DNA of 64,000 nucleotides from Panagrolaimus kolymaensis (GCA_028622995.1 JAJQJQ010000030.1:1116001-1180000); one strand, 5' to 3'. Shown: positions 1 through 14,000, counted from the first letter of the stretch. The notes: generated by a model not told the origin, from the letters alone. Translations and numbers: made by a program.

Positions 1-407
1 TTTGGCAAAATTATTCTTAATTGCCTTTGAGACACTTTTATTAACAGCTTTTCGCATAATTGATTTCTTTCATCACTTCTTTGATATTTTATTACTTCAC
101 ACTTTTATTTTTGCCGATAGCAAGCAAGTATATGACCTAATATGATATTCAAAAGGTGTATCAAAGTCATAATTAGTTGCAATGGAAAGATTTAATAAAA
201 GAAATACAACAATAATTAGCATACTATAAAATATGCATTGCTTTAATGTTAAGTGGATAAAACCAGCCAAAAATGAAATAAAACACTTAAGATTCAAATC
301 AAATAAAGTTAAAAAGCAAATGAGTAATAAAAAAATCAATGAACAAAGACACTTTTATAAAACTTTATTAAAACTAAAAACAAAAGCAAATACAAACAAA
401 AAACAAT

Positions 408-905
408 TTATTTAGGCTTTTTAGAATTCAATGAAATATCAACAGATCCAGGAACAATCAAAGAACCATAAGTGCTATCATCTTTAACAAGTTGAACACC
501 ACTGCCACCAGATTTAGGTGTTATTGCATCACGTTGTTGTTCTTGTTCACTTTTTTTTCGTTTACCATCTTCAGAACGTTTTAGAATTTCTTGTTCAGCT
601 CGAGCAATTTGAACTTCATCTTCAAGAGTAATACTTCCTTTAAGCATTTGAGATGCTGTTACTTTAGTTGGAGTTTAAGCTATTGGTACAAATTCTCTCA
701 TTCCAGCATCAGATGGTTGTTTAGGTTTCTTTTCATTTGTTGATTCTCCAGTAAAACCATGTCTTTGTTGTTGTTTAAGCTTCTTTCGATAACTGGGAAC
801 GCTCATACCAAGTTTGAAGGCTTCTTTTTCTTCTTTTGCTCTCAATGTAAACCTATCGCACCAGTATGAGCTAATTTCCAGCCATATTTGATGTAAAATC
901 AATCT
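408..905 (-). pseudogene. Uncharacterised Lys/Glu-rich protein, 3' part, interrupted by in-frame TAA
   Basis: I do not recognise this protein. On the minus strand a good acceptor (TTTTATTTTCAG) ends at 906. An open frame then runs to a TAA at 676-678 and continues in the same frame, without another stop, to the TAA at 408. Before the TAA the protein is basic (TLRAKEEKEAF, YRKKLKQQQ). After it comes a coding-like acidic stretch (SITLEDEVQIARAEQEI) and a basic tail (LNSKKPK). The post-stop part looks as protein-like as the pre-stop part. No 5' exon was found upstream of 905. Either this is a nonsense-mutated gene, a readthrough case, or an assembly error. A shifted frame near 850-900 (KYGWKLAHTGAIG) also looks protein-like, so a second frameshift is possible. 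Confidence 0.4.
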
Positions 906-968
906 GAAAATAAAATGGTAGTAAATAAATACATAATCACACGCAAAAATAAAACAAAAACAATGCAT

Positions 969-2760
969 CTGGTTTAATAATAATTAAAAACCATATTTAT
1001 TAGCTAGGTCCTTTCTTCAAGTAGCTATTTATTTATTTATTTATTAAAAAAAGTAATTTTATTGAGAAATTACTGTAAAAATCCGCGAAAAATCCATCAA
1101 AGGAAAAGTTCGCGAATTAAGATATTTAAATGCATGGTCCCGCCACGAAAGTATTATTCGCGAGTTCGCGAATCGCGAACTAAGATAAAAGCCGTTTGTT
1201 TGTTTGTATGTCACAAATCTTAGCGCGAAAAAATGCCTCAATCGAAAGAGGAAAGAGAAACCGCATATTTTGAATTAATGTTTTTGCAAATGGATGAAGA
1301 TCGATGATATTAAATATTTTTTTGGTCGGATAAAGTTTATTTATAGTAAACCCTTTTGTTAATGTAATAATAATTATTAATAAACATTGTAGGATGTAAA
1401 CTAGAAATTTTAAAAATATTGGTATATGTTTCTTTGCATTTGAAACGACAAATATTTGTTATTTCTAGATCTTTGAAATAAATTTAGGAGTTTTTTTGAG
1501 GTCACAATTCTTTATCTAAAAACTGATTTTCCATTTCTTTATATTAAGCAAGTCCCCATATTTTCCCAAATTTTCACAACTTCTCCTTTATTAAAAATCC
1601 TGATATTATTTTCTGAGAATTGTTTTTTGAAGCTAATTTAGCGCTGCTTTTCTAAAATAAGAAGTAATTTTTAATCATATTAAACTTATTTGAAGGCTGT
1701 TTTTTTGCACCTAAACGTTAATGCTTTTATCCATAAAACAAAGAAAAGTATAAATTATGGATTGTCATGAATTGTTATTAATTCAAGGTTCAAAGAACAT
1801 AACATTTTGTTCAGATTAAAATTTTTTAATTGATGCATTAAAATCATTTTCTTAATCTTTAGAAGAGGGAAAAAATAAAATTTAATCGAATTCGGCGGCA
1901 GATTATATTTTTCGAACATTACAAATATCCAAACATATAATTGAATGAATCACGAGGAGTTAAATTAAAAGTAACAAAACAAAAAAGTTTAAAGTAAAAA
2001 TTTGTGACACGTAGTAAACTATGTTTTTCTAATGTGATTGGATTAGTATTTGAAAGGGCTATTCCATAGCAAATTTAACTAAAACTATAGAACTTTTAGA
2101 AAAACGGTGATTGACTCAAACTTCTTCTCTCTACATATATGCGAGGAGAAAAAGTAGAAAAAGTTTCTTTCGCCCGAAGGGCGGAAGAACGTTTTTCGCT
2201 TTTTCCGAGCTTTATTTTCCGATATTTAGTAGTAAGTTTTAGGTTTTTAAAGGAATTATTTTTACAGTAAAAGTTAAAAGTAAAACATCCCCGTTATTTC
2301 CCATGCATTTTTTTTTCATTAAAGAAGGGAAATTCGTTCATGTGCCTTTAAAGAAATAAAGATTAGGACTATTAAAATTTGAATTGAGTCCGTTGCAAAC
2401 GCAAAATACCAAGGTAAAAGTGAATCTTTTTAACTACACACTCTTTGGTCACTGTAAAATTAAGTTAGAAATTTTAATTAAGCTGGAGTTATTAATAAAA
2501 ATGCTTTGCATTAAAACTTTTTATATAAATTCAAGATTTTTCCCATGCTACAATTTTTTACTTCCAACTTCTCCCTTTGGCCAGATAGTACCGTCAGGTA
2601 CTTTTTGCGAAGTATTATTTTATCGAGAGTTTATTGTTTCTCCATTTATCTTTTTAAAATAAATACTAATACACTAGTAAAACACCTTCTTTTATTTATT
2701 TGATTTTTAAATTTTCAAATTACATCTATAAATCTCTTCGAGCTCAATAAAAGAATGGAA
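969..2760. other. No gene seen; small GC-rich palindromes in AT-rich DNA
   Basis: No convincing coding region. It holds a cluster of TTCGCGAA-type palindromes at 1109-1116 and 1158-1181, and a short GC hairpin (CGCCC-GAA-GGGCG) near 2172-2184. Both stand out from the AT-rich surroundings and look like remnants of transposon ends. Confidence 0.4.
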
Positions 2761-3599
2761 ATCATAACTATTACAAGGCTAAAAGCCTAAAAAAGGTGGA
2801 AGTTGAGTCTTGAGTCAATAAAAGCATGGAAATCATGAAAAGTTTGAGTCAATAAAAGAATGGAAATCTCAAAGATTCAAGCCGACTCAACTTCGCGCCC
2901 CAAAAAAAATTTTGCACCACCTCATTTTATTTTTGCTATAAATTTTTACATTTACTATTGTTTTAAATAAAATATAGCCGAAATTTTTTCTTCATACTTA
3001 GTTCCTAATTTCGCATTAATTGATCTGTTAATTTCTCTTTTTCTTCCTTTTTTAAATTTTTCTGACGATACTAACTTTGCTTTAATGCTTTGATAGCGTT
3101 TATTAATTAAAGTTTTTTATTTTACTTTTAACTTTTTTAAATCAATTTAAAATAAATAGCATCCAAAAACATATTTCAACATCAAAAAATGTTTTTTTTG
3201 TATTTGTTTAACTTTTTGTCGCTACTTGAAGCTCCATTTTTTTCGTCATCTGAAATCTTTTTGATTTTTTTTAACGTATAATAAATAAAGTTTACAAATA
3301 TGTTCAAAAGATTTATTCATTACCTCTCGTTATTGAATATAAACAACTTTATTTCACTGTTTTATTAACACGAAGCTTGTGAACAAACATTTCCACGATG
3401 TAAAGAAAAAAAAATCACATTAAACCAATCTACTCTTTTTTATCTAAAAATTTTTTTTGGGGCGCGAAGTTGAGTCGGCTTGAATCTTTGAGATTTCCAT
3501 TCTTTTATTGACTCAAACTTTTCATGATTTCCATGCTTTTATTGACTCAAGACTCAACTTCCACCTTTTTTAGGCTTTTAGCCTTGTAATAGTTATGAT
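2761..3599. mobile_element. 839-bp foldback DNA transposon/MITE with 153-bp terminal inverted repeats
   Basis: The first 153 bases (2761-2913, starting ATCATAACTATTACAAGG) are the reverse complement of 3447-3599 as far as I can read, including a long shared block ending in CTTCGCGCCCC. The arms also carry an internal near-direct repeat (GAGTCAATAAAAG.ATGGAAAT). The roughly 530-bp core is AT-rich and has no transposase ORF, so the element is non-autonomous. No clear target-site duplication was found. It sits about 110 bp upstream of the orphan P-glycoprotein exon. Confidence 0.8.
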
Positions 3600-3711
3600 A
3601 TCTCTTTATTTTATGATTTCAGCCATAAATAATAATAAATAATAATATAATTTACGATGTTTAAACCCTTTCTATTAATAACTAATTAATTAATTATTTA
3701 TTCATTTCTAG

Positions 3712-3915
3712 GCCGTTCAAGATGCATTGGATAAAGCTCGATTGGGTCGAACGTGTATTACAATTGCGCATCGATTAAGTTCAATCCAAAATTCGGATGC
3801 AATTATTTTTGTTGAAAATGGCAAAGTTCGCGAACGTGGAACTCATTTGGAATTAGTTCAACAACAAGGAAAATATTATAATCTCACTCAACAACAATAT
3901 TTAGGCGTTCAATAA
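3712..3915 (+). pseudogene. Orphan duplicate of the last P-glycoprotein exon (NBD2 C-terminus)
   Basis: A 204-bp exon with acceptor ATTTCTAG ends at a TAA. It encodes the end of an ABC nucleotide-binding domain, including the H-loop ([11 protein letters not shown]) and the [11 protein letters not shown] tail. It is the same length as, and almost identical to, the last exon (11072-11275) of the complete P-glycoprotein gene. I see two scattered substitutions plus a changed last two codons (VQ instead of AH). The two copies lie on opposite strands about 7.4 kb apart. The flanking intron sequence differs and no other ABC exon is nearby. It is therefore either a duplicated gene fragment or the end of a paralogue whose other exons have been lost. 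Confidence 0.75.
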
Positions 3916-6900
3916 ATAAATAAATAATAAATTATGAATGGCTTGATTTATTTTATTTTGTATTTTTGATTTTTATATTGCTTTGTAAAATGTTTGTTTT
4001 TTATTTGTTCGATAAATAAATAAAATAAGTTGCGAAAATAGTTTTTTATTTTTTGAACAATGGTGTGGCTTCTGCTCATCTGATTTATCAAAAACATTAC
4101 ACACGAGGGCGGTGGTTTTATCCTTTTTTCCATTCTTGATAGTTATCGTTTTGCATCGGCTGAAATGAACAAAAAAAATAATCTACCAAGAGATGGATGT
4201 TAGAGAGTCGCTAGCAGCTCTTCATTTTTTTTGCTTTAAAAAATATAATTAAAAAAATTTGACAACAAAAATCTTCATTTTTCGTTGAAAATTACTATGT
4301 CGTCGCTAAAATGTTTGCTATTAATAACATTTTTTTACTTCCGATTTTCATTATTCTCTCTTTTTTCAAATTTCCAAATTTGTTTTTGAGAATTTTTGTA
4401 ATTCCATTTCATTTAAAGAAAAAGTGTTTTTTCTATTTCCGAATTGATTTTAAACGTTTTTAAATGAAAACGGTAATTAAATAAAAAAAAAAAAAACAGC
4501 AGAAAGGAGTTTTTCAATTGTTTTATATTTTTTTTCAGATTTTTTATTTTTCCTCTCGGTGAAACTTGAATTACAAATATTTGTGGTGACGTGGTTGTTT
4601 TTGGTTTATGTTTGGCATTTATTTTTTTAAACGTTTATTTTCCACAAATGATGGGATGGTTTAAAAAGAGTCATATCACATCAGCGTGAAAAAATTAAAA
4701 ACATTTTCAACGATGCTTAAAATCAATAAACATGAATTCAATGTTTTTGTTGTGGTTTTAAAAAAATGATGTTTTAAACTGAATTTGAAAACAGCTTTCA
4801 TCGATAAAAGATTTTTTGGAGATTTTTAATTTTTTTATTGCTTTTGAAAAATTATTTTTTAAATTTATTTAAAAAAGCACCACTCAAAATTTTTTTTTGA
4901 AGCAAACTTTGCCGTATCGGTAATCCTCTTTCTTTTTTATGACCTCCAATGACGAGAGAATAAATAATCAAAAAATTATTATGATACTCACTAGTATTTT
5001 TTCCTTTTACACTTTTTTTTCCTCTGGTTTTATTACTATTTTTTCCTCTTCACCTTTCCTATAAAGTATTATTGACACAAATGTATACAATATTATTTCC
5101 GAAAACCATATTAGTCCATTCTTATATTATTTATGTATGTATTAGTTTCTCCGTTTATGTATTTTTTTAATTCATTCTCATTCTTCACCAATTTCAAAAT
5201 CAATCACTTCACTCCATAAATAAAAAACTCTCTCTTTTTCCATTTATTTTATATTTTTTTTGATGACAACAAACTGTTTGTCTCTCAATACGCACCATTT
5301 TTGTCCATACACATACACATACAAATCAAAATGGAAAAAGTAACGTTTAGTGAATTTTCGGACATAAAAAAGTATTGCATTCTCTCTTTTCTTTTTTTCT
5401 TGGTCACTTTTCTTTCTTCTGGTACCACCGTCGTCGTCACCTGTAAAAATAAACCTTTCTCTAATAATGTGTTGGAGAGAAAAAAAGAGAGAAAGAGATA
5501 CACACAAAAAAAGTTTTTTTTTTCGGTTTAAAATCAGAGCACAAAAATATTTTTATTAAAAAAAAACCCTTTCGCGAAACACATTCCATTTTTTCTTCTC
5601 TTCTCTCTTTTTCCGCCCTCTCTATTTTTATTTTCTTCTATCAGCGTTCAAAAAATAAAAAATTTTTGTGTTGTTTTTGCTGTATTATACACTTGAATAT
5701 GTTGGTTGTTGGTATGTTGGTAGTGGTCGTTGTCATATATATATATTTTCCCGAGACTCCTTGCCCCATCAATATTTTTTTAAACTTTTATATTTTATAC
5801 GAAGCGTAGTGGCGATCTTTCATCGTTTTGTGAGTCGTCTGACTGACAACAAACTGAATGTTTCACTTTTTTCGTGTCTCCGCCTATTTTTATTTTTTTT
5901 TTGGACGCCGAGCACAAATATTCTTGTCATCAACGGCGGCAGCAACCCAGCCGCTAGAGAGAATGAAAAAAAGGGGCGAAAGAGAGAGATAGGCTTGTGT
6001 CCAGTGAAAATCAAAAAAATAGTGTTGGATGCTGCTGACTCTGGTGAAAAAGGGTTGGTTGGTGGGGGGAAGAAAGTGAAAGATGAATAGTAGGCTCTCT
6101 CTCCTTTTTCATTTTTACACAACCATTCAAAAAAAAAAATCCTATCGAAGAGAAAAAGAGAGAGGGTTTAGGTGCAGTTGAATGGGCAAGCATTCATTCA
6201 TTCACATCAGACATAGACAAACGATTGACGACGACGATGGGTGTCGTCCTCGTCGTTGAATCGTTGTTGTTGGTTGGCTGTGTTTTAACGCGTTAAGTTA
6301 TTGGAGAAAAAGACGAAGAAATTTGTCAACTTATTTTCTATCTTTCTATCTATTTTTTGTTTTTAAATTATTTGTTTGGTTAATTTTTATTTTTGATTTG
6401 TGAAAAAAAAGAAAAGTAAAAAACGAATCAAGAAAGAACTTTGTATTTTTGGTGGCGGTTAATGTTCAAAGGTATTTTTTCCACCAAAAAAATATTCGTT
6501 GTCTTATCATTTTCCTTTAACCCTTATTTTTTTAATATTTGCTTTGATCCATCATTTGCTTCTTATCTTTATTTTATCAAATCCAGGTCATGGGTAAAAT
6601 TCTTTGCCATATTTATGCATCCTCTTTTTTTTACTTCTTTTTGTGGTCACTTAGCTGGATCTGGCTTGCAACTCATGTTTATAAATATTTGAGGTTCATG
6701 AGATCATTCCAGATTCATCTTGGTGGCCATAAAAAAAAATAATAAAACATACTTTTATTCGGTACTGTAGAAACTAAATTGTTGTTATTCTTCTAACTTT
6801 TTATAAATCCAAAAAAGTAAGTTGAATTTTATTTTTTCACAGAATCCTTCTTTATTTTTTTAACCTAAAAATTCTCTTCTTTTTTTTGCTCCGATATAAA

Positions 6901-9900
6901 TCAAAAAATAAAAAATTCCAAACAATTTATTTTTCTTCAAAAACGTAAAAAAGAAATAATATAGCGAAAAAATGTGAAGAATAAAAACTAAAAAATAAAA
7001 CTAGGTGCTTATCGACGCTCGATTGATTTTGTTGCTACTCACTCCGACGACGACGACAAAATCATCGTGATTTCTTTTTCTTTTTCCTTTTTTTTAGTTT
7101 TGCTGCTGTCAAAATAAATTTATGTACACTTTTTCTTCTTCTTCTTTGATTGCAATAATAATTATATATACACTTGTTAATTGGGTGCTTTTTAATTATC
7201 AAAAAAAATTATTGCAAATATTTTGAAATTATAGCATAAAAAAATGACAGTAACGCCGCTAATGCACCTCAAATGAGTTATTACTGTCAAATTTCCGTTT
7301 GAAGCGAGATGGGTAAATAAAAAAGGGTTTATGTCGCAATTTTTTTTTTTGAACTTGGGTTTATTTTTTTTACATAGTTTTCTACATTCGAGTATTTGCT
7401 AGCTAGCAACAAGCTTTACTAACAACAACAACAAAACACAATTTTTTATTCACTCTTCTGTCTTTTTTAGTTGCATTAAATATGGTACTTCACGACAACT
7501 AAATAATAAAAAATTGTTATTTATTGTGTCTATCGCCTGCGCAATATTTTTCTTCTTTTTTTTTGAATAACCAATCATAAAGTTTATTTATTTTTTGTTG
7601 TTGTTGCTTGAATGACGACTAAATGTAACTTGAGATTTTGAGATTATTGAAATCATATTTGCGATTAAATCAAACATTGACCACCCATTCAACCAACTAA
7701 CTAAAAAGTCTATGTGTCTCTTCTTCTTCTGTTTGTCTATACAAATAAAGAAGAAAAAATAAATACTTTTCGATTATTATTTGTGTTTTGAATTTTACTC
7801 TTGCTTTTGATTTTTGCATAAATGAAAAGAAATATTTTCTGCACAACTAGGTCGTCGATGGTTAGTTAAAAATAATTTGAAGAGGAGAAAAAAATGAAAA
7901 AGATTTTTTTTTGAAAAGAAGCAAATGAAAATTAGGATCATTTTTTTTGCAAAAAAAAATTAAAACAAAAACATGTCTGCAGCGAGAAAAAAAAACGCGT
8001 TTACTATATTTTCGCTTAGAGAATATTTTTGAAAAATACAATATTCACATATTTTTCATTAATCCTTTATAAAAAATTAGTTGTCCTAGAAATTTTTGTT
8101 TCTTCCTCATTGATATTTATGAATGTATGTTGTTTATCCGCTGATAGACTGATGACTGACTGTCCATCGACGTCAATGGAGTGAAAATCGTTTTAGTCTG
8201 TTGTTTGTGTCAAAAAGAAAATTGGAAAAGGTTTATTTAAAACAAACTTCTTCTTTTTTTCTTCTGCATTTCTCTCTCTTTTTTTTTGAAGCATTAAAAA
8301 CAATTTTATAACCATAGTATTGGAATTTTTAGAGGAACGAACGTTTAATGTTTGAGAGTTTAACGGTGCTTCTTTTTTTCTGGCTTGTTTGATTTTTTAT
8401 AATGCAAAACATTTAACAATTTGGTTACGACTAAACTGATTGTTGTTATAACTTTTGGTTTTCGTCGGTGGTGTCGCTGAATTTTTTTTTTGTTTTCTCG
8501 CTTTTGAATGCATTCATTTTTTTCTTCTCTCATTTGCATTTGTGTTTGTTCTATTTGTTACACATTTTTTTGATTAAAACAAAAGGAAAAAAATGGTTTT
8601 AATTTTTTTTCCTGTTCTCAATTTTTTTTGGGTGTCTGTATAAATTTTGTGTTTGTTGTTGTTGTACGAAACAGAGAGAATAGGAAAATGGATAGGTAGT
8701 ATTAAAAAAGAAAGTTTATGGTATGACCTTGACGACGCCAAAAAGACGACTGATAATGTTCAAAGCAAAATTAATGAAGGAAGAAGAAAAAAAAAATGAC
8801 CACGACTTTTTCCTATAAATTTTTTGAGAAAGGGAAAAGAAATATTTTTTTTCGTGATCTTATCAAAAGTCCGGAAAAAAGTCTAATCTTTTTTGTTGAT
8901 TGCAAAAAAAACTAAAAATGTGGAGTGATGGATGATTTAATTTGGAATCCTCATTCCTTGCAAAAAGAAAAAGGTTTAAAATAAAGCTATGAGCTAATTT
9001 GTTTTATTAGCAGTTTTTTTAGTATCCAGAGACAATAAAGTTCTAAAATGAAAGAAAAAAAAATTAAAGCTAACATTTTTATTTTGCTTTTAAAGATTTT
9101 TTTACTTTGCCTCGTCATTCAACAACAACAACCAATAACGAAAAAAGCAGCAAACATTAATGTTTATTATTTTCTCAATATGCTCTTTTTTTGTTCAACG
9201 TTCCTTTTCATTTCCTCTTTAGCAAAGCTACCACCATCCATTGATGATCATTATTCACCTTCTCTCTTTTTCCATTCTCCATTCCTTTGCTTTGCTTTGA
9301 TTTTTTTTTTCACTCATCCAAATCGATTTATTTATTTTTCTTCGTTTTTGAGAGTCATTCGTCGTCGTCAGGCAATAGTCAAAGTTTAGTTTTAGTTTAG
9401 ATGAAAAAAAAAATAAACGAACGAACGTTGTCGTTCTCGTTGTCGATGTTTAATGTGTCTGATTTTTTTCTCCACCACTTTTTAAATAATCGTCGGTAAA
9501 TGAAAGTCAATCTTTCTCTTTTCAATTCAACCAAAAAAAGTGACCATTTGCTTTTTTTTTATTTGCTGCTTGCTCTTTCTTGGTCGTCGTCGTCGTCGTC
9601 GAGATGGCGATAGTAGTGGCGGCGGCGGCAATGGTGGCAGTGGTAGCGATATTAGTAGGCAAAGAGCAAAAAAAAAAGTGAGCCAGCAAAGACCCCATTA
9701 GTAGTAGTGCTATTTCTTTTTTTTTGAGACAGACACAAACAAAAAAAATATTTCCTTTCCGACAGTGCTTTTCTTTCATTTTTTTTTTGCTTTTTGCTTT
9801 TACACTTTTTTTGCTGCTTCTGATCAATCGATTTTCTTTGCTTTAGTTTTTATTTTTCTTCCAAATAAACATTTTTCAAAAAGTTTCAGAAAAAAATCCT

Positions 9901-11071
9901 TTAGTTGTTGTATTATTGCTGCTGCTGAAAATGAATATTGTTAGAAAATTTGTTTTTCGTCTTCTAATAATGAGTCTAGCTTTGCATCTTCATGTTTAAA
10001 ATAATAAAGTTTCATGAGATCAAAAGTTAGACTCATTAAAAGAGGAGAAAATCATAATTATTTTGATTAATGGATAATATTAAAGAAAAGCTCCTCGCTG
10101 ATATGTGCAAATTTACAGAAAGCCTTTCTTCAAATTTGAGTTTTAAACTTTTTTGGGTAAGATTTTATTATTTTTATCGAAGCTTCCGCCATAATACGAG
10201 ATTCTTCGATTTACAAATTAAAAAAAATATTTTTTAGCGTTTTTATACTTTCAAAAATAAGCATTCAAGAAAAAAGTTTTGCTTGAGGAAGTAATAAATA
10301 AGGTATTTCTCAAAAAAAGTTAAGTAAATAAAATTCATAATTTTGATCAATCAAAACAAGTAAAAATGGAAGATACTAAAGATTATTTAAAAAAAACTAA
10401 AATAAATTGTTCTTTTTCTTTATTTTGATTTCTCATTTTAAAGTAATATCAATCATTCGATGAACTTAATTACAGTACATCATTTGTATTTCTTTTCTTT
10501 CATTTTTTTGATTAAAATCTCGCCACTTTCTTTTCATACACATATAATTGCAGCAACAGCAACCAACAAAAACAGTAAAAAGGAACCGAAACCAACCTTC
10601 GTCGCATCATTCATTCAATTTCTCTTTTCCCTTTTTTTATATTGAAATTGTGTAATGTCAAACAAAACTAACTCTTTCTTTTTTTCTGACCACTGCCTTT
10701 ACAAAAAAAAGAAATGTAAAAAGAAAGCGATTTGTTGCGGTGACAAGACAGACGACAGACTACTTTGACATTGACCTTGACTTTTCTTTTGATAATACAC
10801 GGCAAAGGAAAATAAGGAAGTAGCGTTGTAACTATTTTGACCGCAAAATATCTAAAAAAATATTGGGAAAATTGGAAATCAAATACACCACCGACACACG
10901 AAAGAAAAAAGAAAAATACATGTCTCAAAATAATCAGTTGTTTTTTTTTTCCACAAAAATTTTTGTTAACAAACTTCGCCAAAAATAAAGCATTTATTTA
11001 TTATTTTTAAATTTTGCAAAAACAAATAAAAAAAATTAGCTATCAAATATTAAAATAACTAATGAAGCTTT
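3916..11071. other. 7-kb gene-poor region, homopolymer-rich
   Basis: I see no supportable gene on either strand. The open frames here are low-complexity and Phe/Lys/Leu-rich, without splice-linked partners. The DNA consists of long T and A runs, CTT/TCT tracts (for example 5590-5620), and scattered CGA/GTC trinucleotide runs (6224-6240, 7040-7060, 9582-9602). Confidence 0.5.
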
Positions 11072-14000
11072 TTAATGTGCGCCTAAATATTGTTGTTGTG
11101 TGAGATTATAATATTTTCCTTGTTGTTGAACTAATTCCAAATGAGTTCCACGTTCGCGAACTTTGCCATTTTCAACAAAAATAATTGCATCCGAATTTTG
11201 TATTGAACTTAATCGATGCGCAATTGTAATACACGTTCGACCCAATCGAGCTTTATCCAATGCATCTTGAACGGCCTGCAAGAAAAGAATAAATGCAATA
11301 ATATTTTATATCTCCTTAATTTAAGCGCCTAAACTTACTTTTTCAGATGATGAATCTAAAGCTGAAGTGGCTTCGTCGAGGAGTAAAATTTTGGGTTTTC
11401 TTATTACGGCTCTTGCAATAGCAATTCGTTGTTTTTGTCCTCCACTTAATTGGGCACCCTTCTCTCCGAGAGGAGTATCATAACCAAGAGGTAAGGTGGA
11501 AATAAAGCTTGCAGCATTTGCAAGATTTGCAGCATCAATGATTTCATCCATCGAAATTTCATTTAAATTTAATCCATACGCAATATTTTCTTTTATCGTT
11601 CCTGAAAATAATCGAGGTTGTTGTTCCACTAAAGACATTTGCCTTCGAATTTCCCAAAGATTAAGTGATTTTAAATCTTTTCCATCTATTTTCTAAATAA
11701 ACAAATAAATTAGATAAATATATTTTAAAAGAGAGAAGACATACAACTGCTCCAACAGATGGATCATAAAATCTTTCTAAAAGTGCAATAACCGTGGATT
11801 TTCCTGAACCCGATGGACCAACCATAGCTAAAGTTTGACCGGGTCTCGCTTGGAGACTTATTCCTTTCATAACCGCATGTTTGGGTCTCATAGGATATGC
11901 AAAATATACATTTTCAAATGTTACATCTCCTTCAATTGACTAAAAATTTTGCTTTGTTTTTAAATTCAAAAAAATATGGTTAAAGCGCATACAATTTTTT
12001 CTCCAGCATCAAGCCTTCCAGTTCTTGGTTGACGATTGATAATTTTATACATAAGTGAGGCAGCCAATTTAGATTTAACAAATTCAGGGAAAAATTCAGT
12101 GGCTTGCATAATCGATGCAGCTCCAAAGTAAATTGTTTGAACAACTCTAAAATTATTTTATAATGTGGTCGAAATTTTTAGTTCTAAGTGAAACTTACTG
12201 GAAAAGAGTAATTTTATCGGTTAATCCATTTAAAACAAAGATGAATCCAACCATATAACAAAAAGCTAAAGTAAATTGTTGGAGGCCATGAGTAGTTGCA
12301 AAATTTATGGCTTCAATTGGGGATTTTCGAGTTTCAGCCCTTTGCCTTTTTAATGAGCATTCCATAAAAACTTTGTGGATCGCTAATTCAGAAGTTAAAA
12401 GCTGAATGGTTCGAACATTTTCAATGGCTTCAATAGCAATCTGAAAAAATTAAATTTTCGTACTTGGATTGATTATTCATAATTAAAATTTACCCTTCCT
12501 GCTTCATCGCCTTGTGCAAATTTAAGAGCATGAGAATGAGCAATTCGAGCAATAGTAAATTGAAATATTCCGAGAACTATAAAAAATGATGAACATGCAA
12601 GACCAAATTTCCAATCCATAAAAACCGAAATAATAATCGAAGTGAATAAAGCAAGGAAACCTTGAACAACTCTCGCTAATCGAGTGTCCATCGATGCTTT
12701 GACATTTGGTGCATCAGTGGCTAATCGAGTAATTAATTTTCCAGGTGTGTGCGCGGGATTATCAAAATATGAACCATCTTGGTGGATAATACTTCGAAAA
12801 GCTCGAACTCTCATAGACATAGTTAATTTTTCACCAATTTTTCCAAATAAATATGTCTTAAAAGAAAATTTTATTTTCAACCAAACAAACCTCCAGGAAA
12901 AACTCACAGTAAAGAATGCAGCAATCATGGCCACAATACCTAATCCAACAAAAAATAAGAAAAACATAAAAGCATCTCCAACATTATCTTTTCTTCCATT
13001 TTCAAAAAGTTGGAAAGCTTTGCCATAAATAAACGCGTTCAAAGGCATCGATAAAGCATTGAAGCAACAAATAGCAATGGCAACTCCAAGCAAAGGCCAA
13101 AGTTCTTTAGCATCAAGTAAAATTTGACCGAATGAAGCTTTTTTTGCTCCAACTTTTTCAATTTCAATCTAAAAAATAGTTAAAAATATTTATGCAATTA
13201 ATCTCGGCTCAAAATTAAAAAGTTTGTTGTCACAGCGAAAAAATATTAAACCTACATTATATGCTTCAGTTTCAGCATCACCCATATGATCCGTAACCAT
13301 AAAATCCCTTTGAAATGATTGCCTAACAGATTCTCGAACAACTTTAGAAGCCATAGTTAAATTGGAAGTTGGTTGATCGGGTGAAAGTAAGTCATCCTCA
13401 ATGATTTCTCCATTTTTCTTTTCATCTCCATCTCCCATATTTAATACTTGTGCTTGAACTAATTTAGCGTATGCTCCTTTTCGAGCGAGTAAATCATTAT
13501 GAGTTCCCATTTCCACGAATCTTCCTTTATGCATAACAATTATTCGATCTGCATCTCGAATAGTTGAAAGTCGATGAGCAATAACGATGGTGGTTCGATT
13601 CTTGGATGCATTATTTAAAGCTGCTTGAACCATCGCTTCTGAATGAGTATCCAATGCCGAAGTGGCTTCATCGAGTAATAATATTTTAGGATTTCTTGCC
13701 AATGTTCGGGCAATAGCTATTCGTTGTTTTTGTCCTCCACTTAATTGAACTCCACCTTCGCCTATTCGGGTGTTATAACCCTCGGGCAAAGATTCAATAA
13801 AATCATGAGCATTCGCCATTTTACAAGCTTCAACCATTTCTTTTTCGGTTAATGAATCACATCCAAGTTTAATATTATTTTCTACAGAATCATTAAAAAT
13901 GATAGGTTCTTGTTGAACTGTTCCAATAACAGTTCGAAGCCATTTAACATTTAATTCACGAATATCCACTCCATCGAGGCTTACATTCCCGGATTCAAAC

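Noticed and set aside
5668..6122. Overlapping open frames of 100-140 codons on both strands
   Set aside because: Low-complexity Phe/Lys/Ser-rich translations, no splice partners and no family resemblance. They arise from T- and AG-rich tracts.
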